This document shows, piece by piece, positions 1 through 12,322 of a stretch of 40,454 nucleotides of DNA. Location of the stretch: the NCBI RefSeq assembly GCF_002095485.1, contig NZ_MLFS01000050.1:1-40454 (forward strand), written 5' to 3'. The notes beneath the pieces were generated by a model. It worked only from the letters and a program-made list of their open reading frames with translations, made no database searches and was not told the DNA's origin. Position 1 is the stretch's first letter, and each line of letters begins with the position of its first letter. The DNA comes from Pantoea wallisii. GTDB lineage: Bacteria > Pseudomonadota > Gammaproteobacteria > Enterobacterales > Enterobacteriaceae. The position numbers and the translations under genes were made by a program.

Positions 1-571
1 CACGCCGCTGCTGGTGCGCTGGGGCGGACGCGGCGAAGTCAAAACGCTGCGCAACGCCGAAGCGGTATCGCTGGCGCTGCCGCTGAGCGGCATTACGCTC
101 TACTGCGGGCTCTACGTTAACGAACTGCTCTCACGCGTGCTGGAGCAGGAGATCCCTTTCTCCGAACTCTTCTTTGATTACCTCAACTGTATCCAGACGC
201 TGGCAGCGGGCAGCGGCTCGCCGGAGCCGGCGCTGCGCCGTTTTGAGCTGGCGCTGCTCGGGCATCTGGGTTACGGCGTTGATTTCCTGCACTGTGCCGG
301 CAGCGGTGAGGAGATCGATGACGCGATGACCTACAGCTACCGCGAAGAGAAAGGTTTTATCGCCAGCCTGGTGGTGAATCAGCGCAGCTTTACCGGCCGT
401 GAGTTACGCGCCTTGTGGGAGCGTGATTTTCCCGATGTGGAGAGCCTGCGCGCCGCCAAACGCTTTACCCGCATCGCGCTCAAACCTTATCTTGGCGGGA
501 AGCCTCTCAAGAGCCAGGAGCTGTTTCGCCAGTTTATCCCTAAAAAGCGGCCGGATGTGGCAAACGACTAG
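1..571 (+). CDS. recO: RecO, DNA repair/recombination mediator (5' end outside window)
   Basis: RecO works in the RecF pathway: with RecR it helps load RecA onto SSB-coated single-stranded DNA and it can anneal complementary strands. The reading frame is open from base 2, so the gene enters from the left and about 50 N-terminal residues (most of the OB-fold) are missing. The 189 visible codons match E. coli RecO closely from the GGRGEVKTL segment through the helical domain ([14 protein letters not shown]) to the C-terminal [13 protein letters not shown] stretch. Unlike some bacterial RecO proteins it shows no four-cysteine zinc site, as in E. coli. It lies 70 bp upstream of pdxJ on the same strand, the usual enterobacterial order (era-recO-pdxJ-acpS), and is probably co-transcribed with it. 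The GTG at 14 is an internal codon, not the start. Confidence 0.96.
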   Translation, partial: TPLLVRWGGRGEVKTLRNAEAVSLALPLSGITLYCGLYVNELLSRVLEQEIPFSELFFDYLNCIQTLAAGSGSPEPALRRFELALLGHLGYGVDFLHCAGSGEEIDDAMTYSYREEKGFIASLVVNQRSFTGRELRALWERDFPDVESLRAAKRFTRIALKPYLGGKPLKSQELFRQFIPKKRPDVAND

Positions 572-641
572 CGCTGGTCGTACCGCCTGATATGCTCATC
601 GCGGTAAACTGCAAACCCACTGAACACATTTAAGGATTGTC

Positions 642-1372
642 ATGGCTGAGTTGCTGTTAGGGGTCAATATCGACCACATCGCCACCGTGCGGAATGCGCG
701 TGGCACACACTATCCCGATCCGGTGCAGGCAGCCTTTGTGGCTGAGCAGGCGGGCGCGGATGGCATCACCGTGCATTTACGTGAAGATCGCCGCCATATT
801 ACCGATCGCGACGTCCGTATCCTGCGTGACACCATCCAAACGCGCATGAATCTGGAGATGGCAGTCACGGAGGAGATGATCGCCATCGCCTGCGAGATCA
901 AACCGCAGTTCGTGTGCCTGGTGCCGGAAAAGCGTCAGGAGGTGACCACCGAGGGCGGGCTGGATGTGGCCGGGCAGCAGGAGAAGCTCAACGCGGCAGT
1001 GAAGCAGCTGAGCGAAGCCGGCATTCTGGTCTCGCTGTTTATTGATGCCGACCACCGCCAGATTGAAGCGGCGGTTGCCAGCGGCGCGCCTTATATCGAA
1101 ATTCATACCGGTGCCTATGCCGAAGCCCCGGAAGGGCTGGCGCGTGAGGCGGAGCTGGCGCGTATTCGCACGGCGGCGACCTTTGCGGCCAGCCTCGGTT
1201 TGAAAGTGAACGCCGGACACGGCCTGACCTACCATAACGTGCAGCCGATTGCGGCGCTGCCAGAGATTTACGAGCTGAATATCGGGCACGCCATTATTGG
1301 TCGCGCGCTGTTTAGCGGGCTGGCCGATGCAGTGACGGAGATGAAGCTGCTCATGCGGGAAGCGCGTCGCTA

Positions 1373-1373
<1 letters not shown>
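642..1373 (+). CDS. pdxJ: PdxJ, pyridoxine 5'-phosphate synthase
   Basis: PdxJ condenses 1-deoxy-D-xylulose 5-phosphate with 3-amino-2-oxopropyl phosphate to give pyridoxine 5'-phosphate, the last ring-forming step of the DXP-dependent vitamin B6 pathway. It is a cytoplasmic TIM-barrel enzyme. The protein is 243 residues, exactly the E. coli length, and starts with the conserved [18 protein letters not shown] phosphate- and substrate-binding region. The active-site HLREDRRHI segment follows at about residues 46-54, and the C-terminal GHGL and [10 protein letters not shown] phosphate-binding loops are present. An AAGGAT ribosome-binding site lies just before the ATG. Its stop codon overlaps the acpS start by one base (TAATG), so the two are translationally coupled. 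Several PLP enzymes (IscS, GlyA) are encoded nearby, but this is ancestral synteny rather than a functional operon. Confidence 0.98.
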
Positions 1374-2199
<826 letters not shown>

Positions 2200-2406
2200 A
2201 TGAAAATCAATAATCGATTAAAACAACGCTTACTCAATCAGCGCTGCATCGCATGCGGCAACCGGCGCAGCTTATGGGCGCGCTTTATCTCTGCTGATGC
2301 ATGCCTGTGCGATGAGTGCCTGCACAAGCTGCAGCACAGCAGCCGTACCGCCTGTCGCCAGGACGATGCGTCGCGCCCGGAAACGCACCCTTCACTAACG
2401 CGGTGA
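2200..2406 (+). CDS. Small putative zinc-ribbon protein, unrecognised
   Basis: I do not recognise this gene. The 68-residue product is basic at its N-terminus and has two cysteine pairs, C16-x2-C19 and C37-x2-C40, 17 residues apart, with an extra cysteine at 35. This spacing is typical of a treble-clef or zinc-ribbon knuckle, and the pattern (CxxC, aromatic patch, CxxC-x3-L) resembles the N-terminal zinc finger of ComF/GntX-type proteins, but no phosphoribosyltransferase domain follows. The C-terminal 25 residues look disordered. Against it being real: the Shine-Dalgarno match before the ATG is weak and the ORF is short. In favour: the paired cysteines, and a position in a true intergenic gap, 8 bp from the convergent end of yfhH. 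It could be a species-specific small protein. Function unknown. Confidence 0.5.
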   Translation: MKINNRLKQRLLNQRCIACGNRRSLWARFISADACLCDECLHKLQHSSRTACRQDDASRPETHPSLTR

Positions 2407-2414
2407 TTCTGGCC

Positions 2415-3254
2415 TTAAATCAGCTTTTTCACCAGCGCTTCGCTGTGACGAATATGGCTGGAGGCACGCTCCGGATCGTTCTGCACCAGCGCCATGAACA
2501 GCATATCCGTCAGTGCCAGCTGCGCGCTGGTAGAGGAGATAGCGGCGCTGCGTGTGCTCTGCTCTTCCGCCACGGTATACAGACACAGCGAAGCACACTG
2601 TTGCAGCGAGTTAGGCGTAAAGCCGGTAAACGCCAGCACATCGGCACCGATCGCTGCGGCTTCCTGAGCAGCCAGGTTAATTTCACGCCGCTCGCCGGTA
2701 TAGGAGATCGCCAGCAGCACATCGCCCGGCGCCATAGCCTGAACGCTGGCTAACAGCGCGTGCATATCCTGCTCGGCCACGGCATTGATGCCAATCTTCA
2801 TCAGCTTCCACGAGAAATCTTTCGCCACCAGCCCGGATGCACCGATGCCCACCAGCAAAATGCGGTTGGCATTCTTAAGCAGGTGCAGCGTCTCCAGCAG
2901 TTTCTCTTCACTATTAATATCCAGCGTGGCGCGAATCGCAGAAATTTTCTCCGCCAGCAGCTTCTCACCCACCACTTTTAGCGGGTCGTCACTAAGAATG
3001 TGATTATGGACGGTAATCGCATCGCGATCGGCCAGCGATTCGCTCAGCGCCAGCTTCAGCGCCGGAAAGCCTTTATACCCCAGCTTCTGGGCAAACTTGA
3101 CCACGCTCGACTGGCTAACGCCAGACTCTTCCGCCAGCTTTTGTGAACTCAAATGCCGCGCCCGATCAGGCTGCGACAGCAAAAAATCCGCCAGCCGGCG
3201 CTCATTTAACGCCAGGCGAGGGTAGAGCTGGCGAATTCGCAGCAGTGAACTCAT
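2415..3254 (-). CDS. yfhH: YfhH, RpiR/MurR-family transcriptional regulator
   Basis: A cytoplasmic transcription factor with an N-terminal RpiR-type helix-turn-helix (residues about 1-77, with LAEESGVSQSSVVKFAQKLGYKGFPALKLALSE as the recognition region; only part is quoted by family comparison) and a C-terminal SIS domain (about 120-260) of the kind that binds phosphosugars. The ILLVGIGASGLVA stretch is the SIS phosphate-binding turn. The start is set at the ATG at 3254 (MSSLLRIRQ), which has an AAGGA sequence at good distance. An upstream ATG would add 7 residues. The length of 279 is close to E. coli YfhH (282). Target genes are not evident from the neighbourhood; pgpC, divergent from it, is not a sugar gene. 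The ligand is unknown. Related family members include MurR and HexR. Confidence 0.93.
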   Translation of the reverse strand: MSSLLRIRQLYPRLALNERRLADFLLSQPDRARHLSSQKLAEESGVSQSSVVKFAQKLGYKGFPALKLALSESLADRDAITVHNHILSDDPLKVVGEKLLAEKISAIRATLDINSEEKLLETLHLLKNANRILLVGIGASGLVAKDFSWKLMKIGINAVAEQDMHALLASVQAMAPGDVLLAISYTGERREINLAAQEAAAIGADVLAFTGFTPNSLQQCASLCLYTVAEEQSTRSAAISSTSAQLALTDMLFMALVQNDPERASSHIRHSEALVKKLI

Positions 3255-3456
3255 GTTCGGATCCTTAATCCACATTTCCGCAGCGGGCAGCGCCGCGCGA
3301 AGTGAAATCTCTGGTCAGGCCTGTCAGATGACAGCATATGGGCCAAGAGAATAAACTATTCAGCTGGCATTGTAGTCACCGGAATTAAAAATGACAGCTT
3401 TCTCCCTGGCTACACTGTAAGAGCAGGTACGGTTCGGTAAATAAAAGGAGCAAGGT

Positions 3457-6100
<2,644 letters not shown>

Positions 6101-6265
6101 ATAGTTGTCTCTTAATGGCTCACAGGCCTCTGTCTTTTAAAGGCAGTATTTATGTTGTTTTGCACTCCCAGAGCGAGGGGCATTTTGCGCAACAAAGCGG
6201 AGCAGGGCAACTTATATAGCAAGTTTTGCGCAAAATTCAGGCAAATCCTGAGGCTCAGATTTTCT

Positions 6266-6281
6266 GCGCAAACGGTTTCGT
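6266..6281 (+). promoter_or_regulatory. PurR operator of purL
   Basis: The 16-bp GCGCAAACGGTTTCGT matches the PurR operator consensus (ACGCAAACGTTTGCGT) at nearly every position and is in the same place as the known E. coli purL site. It overlaps the predicted -35 region (TTTCGT, 6276-6281), so binding of PurR with hypoxanthine or guanine would block RNA polymerase. This is direct sequence evidence that purL is part of a PurR regulon here. Confidence 0.92.
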
Positions 6282-6304
6282 AACCGGTGCTGTTTCTCTA
6301 TAAT
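6276..6304 (+). promoter_or_regulatory. purL sigma-70 promoter
   Basis: A perfect -10 hexamer TATAAT at 6299-6304 lies 17 bp after TTTCGT at 6276-6281. The latter is a poor -35 that overlaps the PurR operator, so repression by occlusion is likely. Transcription would begin near 6311, leaving a leader of about 60 nt before the purL ATG. Confidence 0.75.
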
Positions 6305-6370
6305 ACCGCCCGTTTTCCCTGTTGCGCCCAATGAAGCGTCGCCCGGCGCTTCGAAGACGAGAGATCTTTA

Positions 6371-9300
6371 ATGATGGAAATTCTGCGTGGTTCGCCCGCT
6401 CTGTCGGCATTTCGTGTAAACAAACTGCTGACCCGCTTTCAGGACGCTCACCTGCCGGTGAGTGATATTTACGCCGAGTACGTCCATTTCGCCGATGTCA
6501 GCGCACCGCTCAGTGCGGATGAACATGCCCGCCTGCAACGTCTGCTGAAGTACGGCCCTTCTCTCGCCGAGCACGCGCCACAAGGGCGTCTGTTGCTGGT
6601 TACACCGCGTCCCGGCACCATCTCGCCGTGGTCCTCTAAAGCCACCGACATCGCGCATAACTGCGATCTGCCGCAGGTACTGCGTCTGGAGCGCGGCATG
6701 GCGTTCTACGTGCAGGCGCCGCAGCTGAGCGAAGCGCAGTGGCAGCAGCTGGCAAGCCTGCTGCATGACCGCATGATGGAAACCGTCTTTACCGATCTTG
6801 ATGCGGCGCAGCAGCTGTTCGCGCACCATGAGCCGCAGCCGCTGAAAAGCGTTGATGTGCTGGGCAGTGGCCGTCAGGCGCTGGAGCAGGCCAACAGCAC
6901 GCTGGGCCTGGCGCTGGCCGATGACGAGATCGACTACCTGCTGGATGCCTTTACCAAACTGGGCCGCAATCCTAACGACATCGAGCTCTACATGTTTGCT
7001 CAGGCGAACTCAGAGCACTGCCGTCACAAGATCTTCAACGCCGACTGGATCATCGATGGCGAAAAACAGCCGAAGTCGCTGTTCAAAATGATCAAAAACA
7101 CCTTCGAACATAATCCTGAGCACGTGCTGTCGGCCTATAAAGACAACGCTGCAGTAATGGAAGGTTCGGAGGTTGGCCGTTTTTACGCTGACGCGCAGCA
7201 GGGCGAATACGATTACCATCAGGAAGCGGCGCATATCCTGATGAAAGTCGAAACCCATAACCACCCGACGGCGATTTCACCGTGGCCGGGTGCCGCGACC
7301 GGCTCAGGCGGCGAAATCCGTGATGAGGGCGCAACCGGCCGCGGTGCCAAGCCGAAAGCTGGCCTGGTCGGATTCTCCGTATCCAACCTGCGTATTCCGG
7401 GCTTTGAACAGCCGTGGGAAGAGGATTTCGGCAAGCCGGATCGCATCGTTACCGCACTGGATATCATGACCGAAGGCCCGCTGGGCGGCGCTGCATTCAA
7501 TAACGAATTTGGTCGTCCGGCGCTGAATGGCTACTTCCGTACCTATGAAGAACAGGTCAACAGCCATAACGGTGTTGAGCTGCGTGGCTACCACAAGCCG
7601 ATCATGCTGGCCGGCGGCATCGGTAATATCCGTGCCGATCACGTGCAAAAAGGCGAGATCGTGGTCGGTGCCAAACTGATTGTGCTGGGCGGTCCGGCGA
7701 TGAATATCGGCCTGGGCGGTGGCGCGGCGTCGTCGATGGCATCGGGCCAGTCGGATGCCGATCTCGATTTCGCCTCCGTACAGCGTGACAACCCGGAGAT
7801 GGAGCGCCGCTGTCAGGAAGTGATTGACCGCTGCTGGCAGCTGGGTGAAGAGAACCCGATTCTGTTTATCCACGATGTGGGGGCGGGCGGTCTCTCCAAC
7901 GCCATGCCAGAGCTGGTGAGCGACGGCGGCCGTGGCGGTAACTTTAACCTGCGCGATATCCTCAGCGACGAGCCGGGCATGAGCCCGCTGGAAGTGTGGT
8001 GTAACGAATCGCAGGAGCGCTATGTGCTGGCGGTTGCGCCAGAGAAGCTGGCGCTGTTTGATGCCCTGTGCCAGCGCGAGCGTGCACCTTATGCGGTGAT
8101 TGGTGAAGCCACAGAAGAGCAGCACCTTAATCTGGCCGATACTCACTTCGACAACAAACCGATCGACATGCCGCTGGATGTGCTGCTGGGCAAAACGCCG
8201 AAGATGACGCGTGACGTTGCCAGCCAGCAGGCGAAAGGCGATGCGCTGCAGCGTGACGGCATAACCGTGGCTGACGCGATCAAACGTGTTCTGCATCTGC
8301 CAACCGTGGCAGAGAAAACTTTCCTGATCACCATTGGCGACCGTAGCGTTACCGGTATGGTCGCGCGCGATCAAATGGTCGGCCCCTGGCAGATCCCGGT
8401 GGCTAACTGCGCCGTGACCACGGCCAGCCTTGACAGCTATCACGGTGAAGCCTTTGCACTGGGCGAACGTGCGCCGGTGGCGCTGCTCGACTTCGCAGCG
8501 TCCGGCCGCCTGGCGGTAGGTGAAGCCCTGACCAACCTGGCGGCTACCGCGATTGGCTCGCTGCAGCGCGTGAAGCTCTCTGCCAACTGGATGGCCGCAG
8601 CCGGGCATCCGGGTGAAGATGCCGGTCTCTATGCTGCCGTCAAAGCGGTGGGTGAAGAGCTGTGTCCGGCGCTGGGTATCACCATTCCGGTAGGTAAAGA
8701 CTCTATGTCGATGAAGACCCGCTGGCAGCAGGGCAGTGAGCAGCGCGAGATGACCTCGCCGCTGTCGCTGGTGATTACCGCTTTTGCGCGCGTTGAAGAT
8801 GTGCGCCGCACCGTAACGCCACAGCTGCAGCCCGATGAGGATAACCTGCTGCTGCTGGTGGATCTGGGCAATGGCGCAAATACGCTGGGCGCAACGGCGC
8901 TGTCGCAGGTTTACCGTCAGCTGGGCGACAAACCTGCCGACGTGCGCGATGCCGCGCAGCTGGCGGGCTTCTTCAATGCCATTCAGGCGCTGGTGAGCGA
9001 GCAGAAACTGCTGGCCTACCATGACCGTTCGGACGGTGGTTTGCTGGTGACGCTGGCCGAAATGGCCTTTACCGGGCACTGCGGTATTGAGGTTGATATC
9101 GCCGCACTGGGCAACGATGCGCTGGCGGCGCTGTTTACCGAAGAGCTGGGCGCGGTGATACAGATCAAGGCTGCCGATCGTGCAGCGGTTGAGCAAGTGT
9201 TTGCTGACCACGGCCTGAGCAATGCGGTTCACGCAATCGGTCAGGCGCTGCCGGGCGATCGCTTTGTCATCCGTTCAGGTGATAGCGCGGTGTACAGCGA

Positions 9301-10261
9301 AAGCCGTACCACGCTGCGTACCTGGTGGGCGGAAACCACCTGGCAGATGCAGCGCCTGCGTGATAACCCAGCCTGTGCCGATCAGGAACATGAAGCGAAG
9401 AAAAATGACAACGATCCGGGCCTGAATGTGCATCTGACCTTCCGTCCGGAAGAGGACGTTGCTGCGCCAATGATCGCGACCGGAGCGCGACCACGTGTGG
9501 CGGTACTGCGTGAGCAGGGCGTTAACTCCCACGTTGAAATGGCGGCCGCGTTCCACCGTGCCGGCTTTACCGCTGTCGACGTACACATGAGCGACTTGCT
9601 GGCGGGCCGTCGCGGTCTGGACGAGTTCCAGGCGCTGGTGGCGTGCGGCGGCTTCTCTTACGGTGATGTGCTGGGTGCCGGTGAAGGCTGGGCGAAATCG
9701 ATCCTGTTCAACGGCCGGGTGCGCGATGAGTTTGAGAACTTCTTCCACCGTCCGCAGACGCTGGCGCTGGGCGTGTGCAATGGCTGCCAGATGATGTCGA
9801 ACCTGCGCGAGCTGATTCCGGGAAGTGAACTGTGGCCGCGCTTTGTGCGTAACCAATCCGAGCGTTTTGAAGCACGTTTCAGCCTGGTCGAAGTGGCGGC
9901 CAGCCCGTCACTGCTGCTGGATGGCATGGCCGGTTCGCATATGCCGATTGCCGTATCGCACGGTGAAGGTTTCGTGGAGGTGCGTGATGGTGCGCATCTG
10001 GCGAACCTGGAAGCGAAAGGGTTGGTGGCGCTGCGCTTTGTTGATAACTTTGGCAAGGTGACAGAGCGCTATCCGGCTAACCCGAACGGCTCGCCAAACG
10101 GTATTACGGCGGTTACCAACGAAAGCGGCCGCGTGACTATCATGATGCCGCATCCGGAGCGCGTGTTCCGCACTGTCAGCAACTCGTGGCATCCGGCGGA
10201 GTGGGGCGAAGACAGTCCGTGGATGCGCATCTTCCGTAACGCGCGTAAACAGCTGGGTTAA
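6371..10261 (+). CDS. purL: PurL, phosphoribosylformylglycinamidine synthase (FGAR amidotransferase)
   Basis: PurL converts FGAR, ATP and glutamine to FGAM in de novo purine synthesis. This is the large single-chain form of gamma-proteobacteria, 1296 residues against 1295 in E. coli. Order of domains: N-terminal PurS-like region (1-140); linker; first synthetase domain (about 220-600) with [18 protein letters not shown] and the GGxGNIRAD segment; second, pseudo-symmetric synthetase domain (about 650-980) with [11 protein letters not shown]; and a C-terminal class I glutaminase from about residue 1040. The glutaminase has the nucleophile Cys in [10 protein letters not shown] and the His/Glu of the triad in PHPERVF. 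ATG ATG occurs at the start (6371 and 6374) and either could be used. It is controlled by PurR (box at 6266) and ends in a strong terminator at 10315. Confidence 0.99.
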   Translation: MMEILRGSPALSAFRVNKLLTRFQDAHLPVSDIYAEYVHFADVSAPLSADEHARLQRLLKYGPSLAEHAPQGRLLLVTPRPGTISPWSSKATDIAHNCDLPQVLRLERGMAFYVQAPQLSEAQWQQLASLLHDRMMETVFTDLDAAQQLFAHHEPQPLKSVDVLGSGRQALEQANSTLGLALADDEIDYLLDAFTKLGRNPNDIELYMFAQANSEHCRHKIFNADWIIDGEKQPKSLFKMIKNTFEHNPEHVLSAYKDNAAVMEGSEVGRFYADAQQGEYDYHQEAAHILMKVETHNHPTAISPWPGAATGSGGEIRDEGATGRGAKPKAGLVGFSVSNLRIPGFEQPWEEDFGKPDRIVTALDIMTEGPLGGAAFNNEFGRPALNGYFRTYEEQVNSHNGVELRGYHKPIMLAGGIGNIRADHVQKGEIVVGAKLIVLGGPAMNIGLGGGAASSMASGQSDADLDFASVQRDNPEMERRCQEVIDRCWQLGEENPILFIHDVGAGGLSNAMPELVSDGGRGGNFNLRDILSDEPGMSPLEVWCNESQERYVLAVAPEKLALFDALCQRERAPYAVIGEATEEQHLNLADTHFDNKPIDMPLDVLLGKTPKMTRDVASQQAKGDALQRDGITVADAIKRVLHLPTVAEKTFLITIGDRSVTGMVARDQMVGPWQIPVANCAVTTASLDSYHGEAFALGERAPVALLDFAASGRLAVGEALTNLAATAIGSLQRVKLSANWMAAAGHPGEDAGLYAAVKAVGEELCPALGITIPVGKDSMSMKTRWQQGSEQREMTSPLSLVITAFARVEDVRRTVTPQLQPDEDNLLLLVDLGNGANTLGATALSQVYRQLGDKPADVRDAAQLAGFFNAIQALVSEQKLLAYHDRSDGGLLVTLAEMAFTGHCGIEVDIAALGNDALAALFTEELGAVIQIKAADRAAVEQVFADHGLSNAVHAIGQALPGDRFVIRSGDSAVYSESRTTLRTWWAETTWQMQRLRDNPACADQEHEAKKNDNDPGLNVHLTFRPEEDVAAPMIATGARPRVAVLREQGVNSHVEMAAAFHRAGFTAVDVHMSDLLAGRRGLDEFQALVACGGFSYGDVLGAGEGWAKSILFNGRVRDEFENFFHRPQTLALGVCNGCQMMSNLRELIPGSELWPRFVRNQSERFEARFSLVEVAASPSLLLDGMAGSHMPIAVSHGEGFVEVRDGAHLANLEAKGLVALRFVDNFGKVTERYPANPNGSPNGITAVTNESGRVTIMMPHPERVFRTVSNSWHPAEWGEDSPWMRIFRNARKQLG

Positions 10262-10314
10262 CTCTGTGACAAGGGCGGCTTGCGCGCCGCTCAGCGTGTC
10301 ATGAAAGTTCCTGC

Positions 10315-10342
10315 AAAAGCGGCCCCGGAGGCCGCTTTTTTT
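10315..10342 (+). terminator. Rho-independent terminator of purL
   Basis: AGCGGCC pairs with GGCCGCT around a CCGGA loop (10318-10336), followed by seven T. It lies 54 bp after the purL stop and should separate purL transcription from the glmY regulatory region. Confidence 0.92.
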
Positions 10343-10380
10343 ATCGCCCGGGAATGGTCGATGACCGCTTCAGACGGCGC

Positions 10381-10398
10381 TGTCGGAAAATGACGACA
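10381..10398 (+). promoter_or_regulatory. GlrR activator box 1 (upstream of glmY)
   Basis: The sequence fits TGTC-N10-GACA exactly, the consensus reported for the response regulator GlrR upstream of glmY. It is the most distal of three such boxes and its centre lies about 216 bp before the predicted transcription start, a typical enhancer position for sigma-54 control. Confidence 0.82.
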
Positions 10399-10413
10399 GC
10401 AGCGCACTTCTGG

Positions 10414-10431
10414 TGTCGCTAAAATGAGACA
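10414..10431 (+). promoter_or_regulatory. GlrR activator box 2
   Basis: A second perfect TGTC-N10-GACA. Its centre is 33 bp from that of box 1, about three helical turns, so GlrR dimers on the two boxes would face roughly the same side of the DNA. Confidence 0.82.
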
Positions 10432-10476
10432 CTTAACTTATTGAAAGATAAGGAGTAATGAAATTGTCTTACTGGG

Positions 10477-10494
10477 TGTTGTTAATTAGCGACA
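10477..10494 (+). promoter_or_regulatory. GlrR activator box 3
   Basis: TGTT-N10-GACA, one mismatch from the consensus. Its centre is 63 bp (six helical turns) from box 2. E. coli glmY also has three such sites. No convincing IHF site was found between this box and the sigma-54 promoter, although the interval is AT-rich. Confidence 0.7.
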
Positions 10495-10571
10495 CCTTAA
10501 CCGACCGCAATGAGCGGTTTTCACCTTTTTGAAGATATTAACTCTGCTATTTGTCTGATAATTATCGCTAT

Positions 10572-10600
10572 TTCAATTCTGGCACGATATTTGCTACACT
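10572..10600 (+). promoter_or_regulatory. Overlapping sigma-54 and sigma-70 promoters of glmY
   Basis: TGGCAC-N5-TTGCTA (10580-10596) is a near-perfect sigma-54 promoter with GG and GC at -24/-12. A sigma-70 promoter overlaps it: TTCAAT (10572-10577), 17 bp, TACACT (10595-10600). Both predict a start near 10602-10607. Overlapping sigma-54/sigma-70 promoters sharing a start are the documented arrangement for glmY in E. coli. Confidence 0.88.
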
Positions 10601-10601
10601 T

Positions 10602-10826
10602 AGTGCGTTGCTCATTCACCTGTTTATGATTGCCCCGTGTTACGGTTGAGCTCATAAAACCCGAATGACGCACCAAACGGAGCCTGCCGTCCACCCAACC
10701 GATAATCGCTTGCCCTGCAACGTTATCAAGCATCGGACGCAACGTTGAGTTAGGCTCCACCTATTTTGCAGGCGATGCTGCGGCGTCGTTCTCACGGCAG
10801 GCCAAAAGGCCTGCCGTTTTCGTTTT
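10602..10826 (+). ncRNA. glmY: GlmY small regulatory RNA
   Basis: GlmY protects its homologue GlmZ from degradation by sequestering the adaptor protein RapZ, and so raises translation of glmS (glucosamine-6-phosphate synthase) when glucosamine-6-phosphate is low. Identification rests on four points. The position between purL and glrK is the one found in E. coli. Dual sigma-54/sigma-70 promoters and GlrR boxes lie directly upstream. The 5' block GCTCATTCACC followed by CTCATAAA and GAATGACGCACC is shared with the GlmY/GlmZ family (central stem-loops recognised by RapZ). A strong terminator ends the transcript. The predicted primary transcript of about 220 nt is longer than the roughly 184 nt of E. 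coli GlmY. The 5' end is inferred from the promoters and uncertain by a few bases. Confidence 0.87.
10795..10826 (+). terminator. Rho-independent terminator of glmY
   Basis: A perfect 9-bp stem (CGGCAGGCC / GGCCTGCCG) with an AAAA loop is followed by TTTTCGTTTT. It ends the small RNA 66 bp before the glrK start. Confidence 0.93.
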
Positions 10827-10891
10827 CCGCCTTCCTAACCCGATAATACTTCGCTAGCATGCCAGCAACTCACCTTGAAGGAAGCGCGGTT

Positions 10892-12319
10892 GTGAAGAAA
10901 TGGCGTCTGTTCCCCCGATCCCTGCGACAGCTGGTTCTTATGGCCTTCTTGCTGGTGCTGCTGCCGCTGCTGGTGCTGGCATGGCAAGCGTGGGAGAGCC
11001 TGGCGGCACTTAGCGAACAGGCGGCGGATACCAACCGTAATACCTTTACCGATGTCCGCCGCAGCGAAGCGATGGCGCGAACGGCGCTGGAGCTGGAGCG
11101 CAGCTATCGCCAGTTCTGCGTGTTGGGCGATGCCAGCCTTGCCCGGCTCTATCAAACCCAATGGACTCGCTACGGCCAGATGCTGAGCAGCCATGCCGCC
11201 AGTATGCCGGTGCTGCCCTCATTCCGGGCGCTGCAAAGCGCACTGCCGCAGCTGCAGAGTGCCCGGTGTGATAACGGCAACCCGGTGGCACAGGCGGCAA
11301 GCGCACTGGATACATTCTCCAGTGCGAATGCGCAACTGGTGCAGGCCACACGCGAAGTGGTGTTCTCACGCGGTTTGCAGCTGCAGCGAGAGATCGCTGA
11401 GCGCGGCCAGTTCTTTGGCTGGCAGGCACTGCTGCTATTTTTAATCAGCCTGGCGCTGGTTTTGCTGTTCACCGGCATGATTATCGGCCCGGTCAAACGC
11501 GTTGAGCGGATGATAAACCGGCTGGGGGAGGGAAAAACGCTGGGTAACAGCGTAAGCTTCCGTGGCCCGCGTGAGATTCGTTCGCTGGGGCAGCGCATTG
11601 TCTGGCTCAGCGAGCGTCTGAGCTGGCTGGAGGCGCAGCGGCACGAGTTCCTGCGCCACTTATCGCATGAGTTGAAAACCCCTTTAGCCAGCCTGCGGGA
11701 AGGGACTGAACTGCTGGCCGATCAGGTGGCCGGCCCACTGAATGCCGAGCAGCAGGAGGTGGTGGCGATTCTCGATACCAGTAGCCGCCACCTGCAGCGC
11801 CTGATTGAGCAGCTGCTGGAGTATAACCGTAAGCTGGCGGATAGCCCGCTGCAGCTACAGCCGGTGGCGCTCAGTGACATCATCAATGCGGTCGTCAAAG
11901 TGCACTCGTTGCCCGCGACCGCACGACAGATACAGACGCACATCAACCTGCAGGTTGAATATTGCATGGCAGAGGCGACGCTGTTGCAGCGCGTGATTGA
12001 TAACCTCTATTCGAACGCCGTGAACTACGGCAGTGAATCCGGTAACATCTGGCTGCATAGCCAGCAGCAGGGTAACCAGGTGTGGATTGAGGTGGCAAAC
12101 ACCGGCACACCGATCCCGGCTGCAGAGCAGGCCATGATTTTTGAGCCCTTTTATCAGGGCAGCCAGCAGCGCAAAGGGCCGGTCAAAGGCAGCGGGCTGG
12201 GCTTAAGCATTGCCAAAGATTGCCTGCGCAGGATGCAGGGCGATTTGCAGTTGGTGACGCGCAAGGATGCGGATGTCTGTTTTCGAATCATTTTGACGAC
12301 CAGCGCCGGGAATGCCTGA
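10892..12319 (+). CDS. glrK: GlrK (QseE), sensor histidine kinase
   Basis: Inner-membrane kinase that phosphorylates GlrR. The GTG at 10892, preceded by GAAGGA, gives MKKWRLFPRSLRQLV and exactly 475 residues, the E. coli length; the upstream ATG at 10859 would add 11 unsupported residues. Two membrane segments are at about residues 12-33 and 176-198 with a periplasmic sensing region between them, then a HAMP linker. The HisKA domain carries the phosphorylated His259 in FLRHLSHELKTPLASL. The ATPase domain has the N box (DNLYSNAVNYG), G1-like and F box, and GSGLGLSIAKD (G2). It is the first gene of the glrK-glrG-glrR operon. Epinephrine sensing was proposed for QseE in enterohaemorrhagic E. coli; more generally the system responds to envelope state. 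Nothing here decides between these. Confidence 0.96.
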   Translation: MKKWRLFPRSLRQLVLMAFLLVLLPLLVLAWQAWESLAALSEQAADTNRNTFTDVRRSEAMARTALELERSYRQFCVLGDASLARLYQTQWTRYGQMLSSHAASMPVLPSFRALQSALPQLQSARCDNGNPVAQAASALDTFSSANAQLVQATREVVFSRGLQLQREIAERGQFFGWQALLLFLISLALVLLFTGMIIGPVKRVERMINRLGEGKTLGNSVSFRGPREIRSLGQRIVWLSERLSWLEAQRHEFLRHLSHELKTPLASLREGTELLADQVAGPLNAEQQEVVAILDTSSRHLQRLIEQLLEYNRKLADSPLQLQPVALSDIINAVVKVHSLPATARQIQTHINLQVEYCMAEATLLQRVIDNLYSNAVNYGSESGNIWLHSQQQGNQVWIEVANTGTPIPAAEQAMIFEPFYQGSQQRKGPVKGSGLGLSIAKDCLRRMQGDLQLVTRKDADVCFRIILTTSAGNA

Positions 12320-12322
12320 TTA

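Noticed and set aside
7304..9232. 642-residue open frame on the minus strand inside purL
   Set aside because: purL is a certain gene in the opposite strand over the whole stretch; the frame is long because of GC-rich codon usage and its product (Arg, His and Gln rich) resembles no family.
10495..10580. IHF site between GlrR boxes and the sigma-54 promoter
   Set aside because: The stretch is AT-rich, but no segment fits WATCAA-N4-TTR well enough in either strand.
10521..10760. 79-residue minus-strand frame across the glmY region
   Set aside because: It runs antisense over the sigma-54 promoter and the small RNA; no start site signal and no family resemblance.
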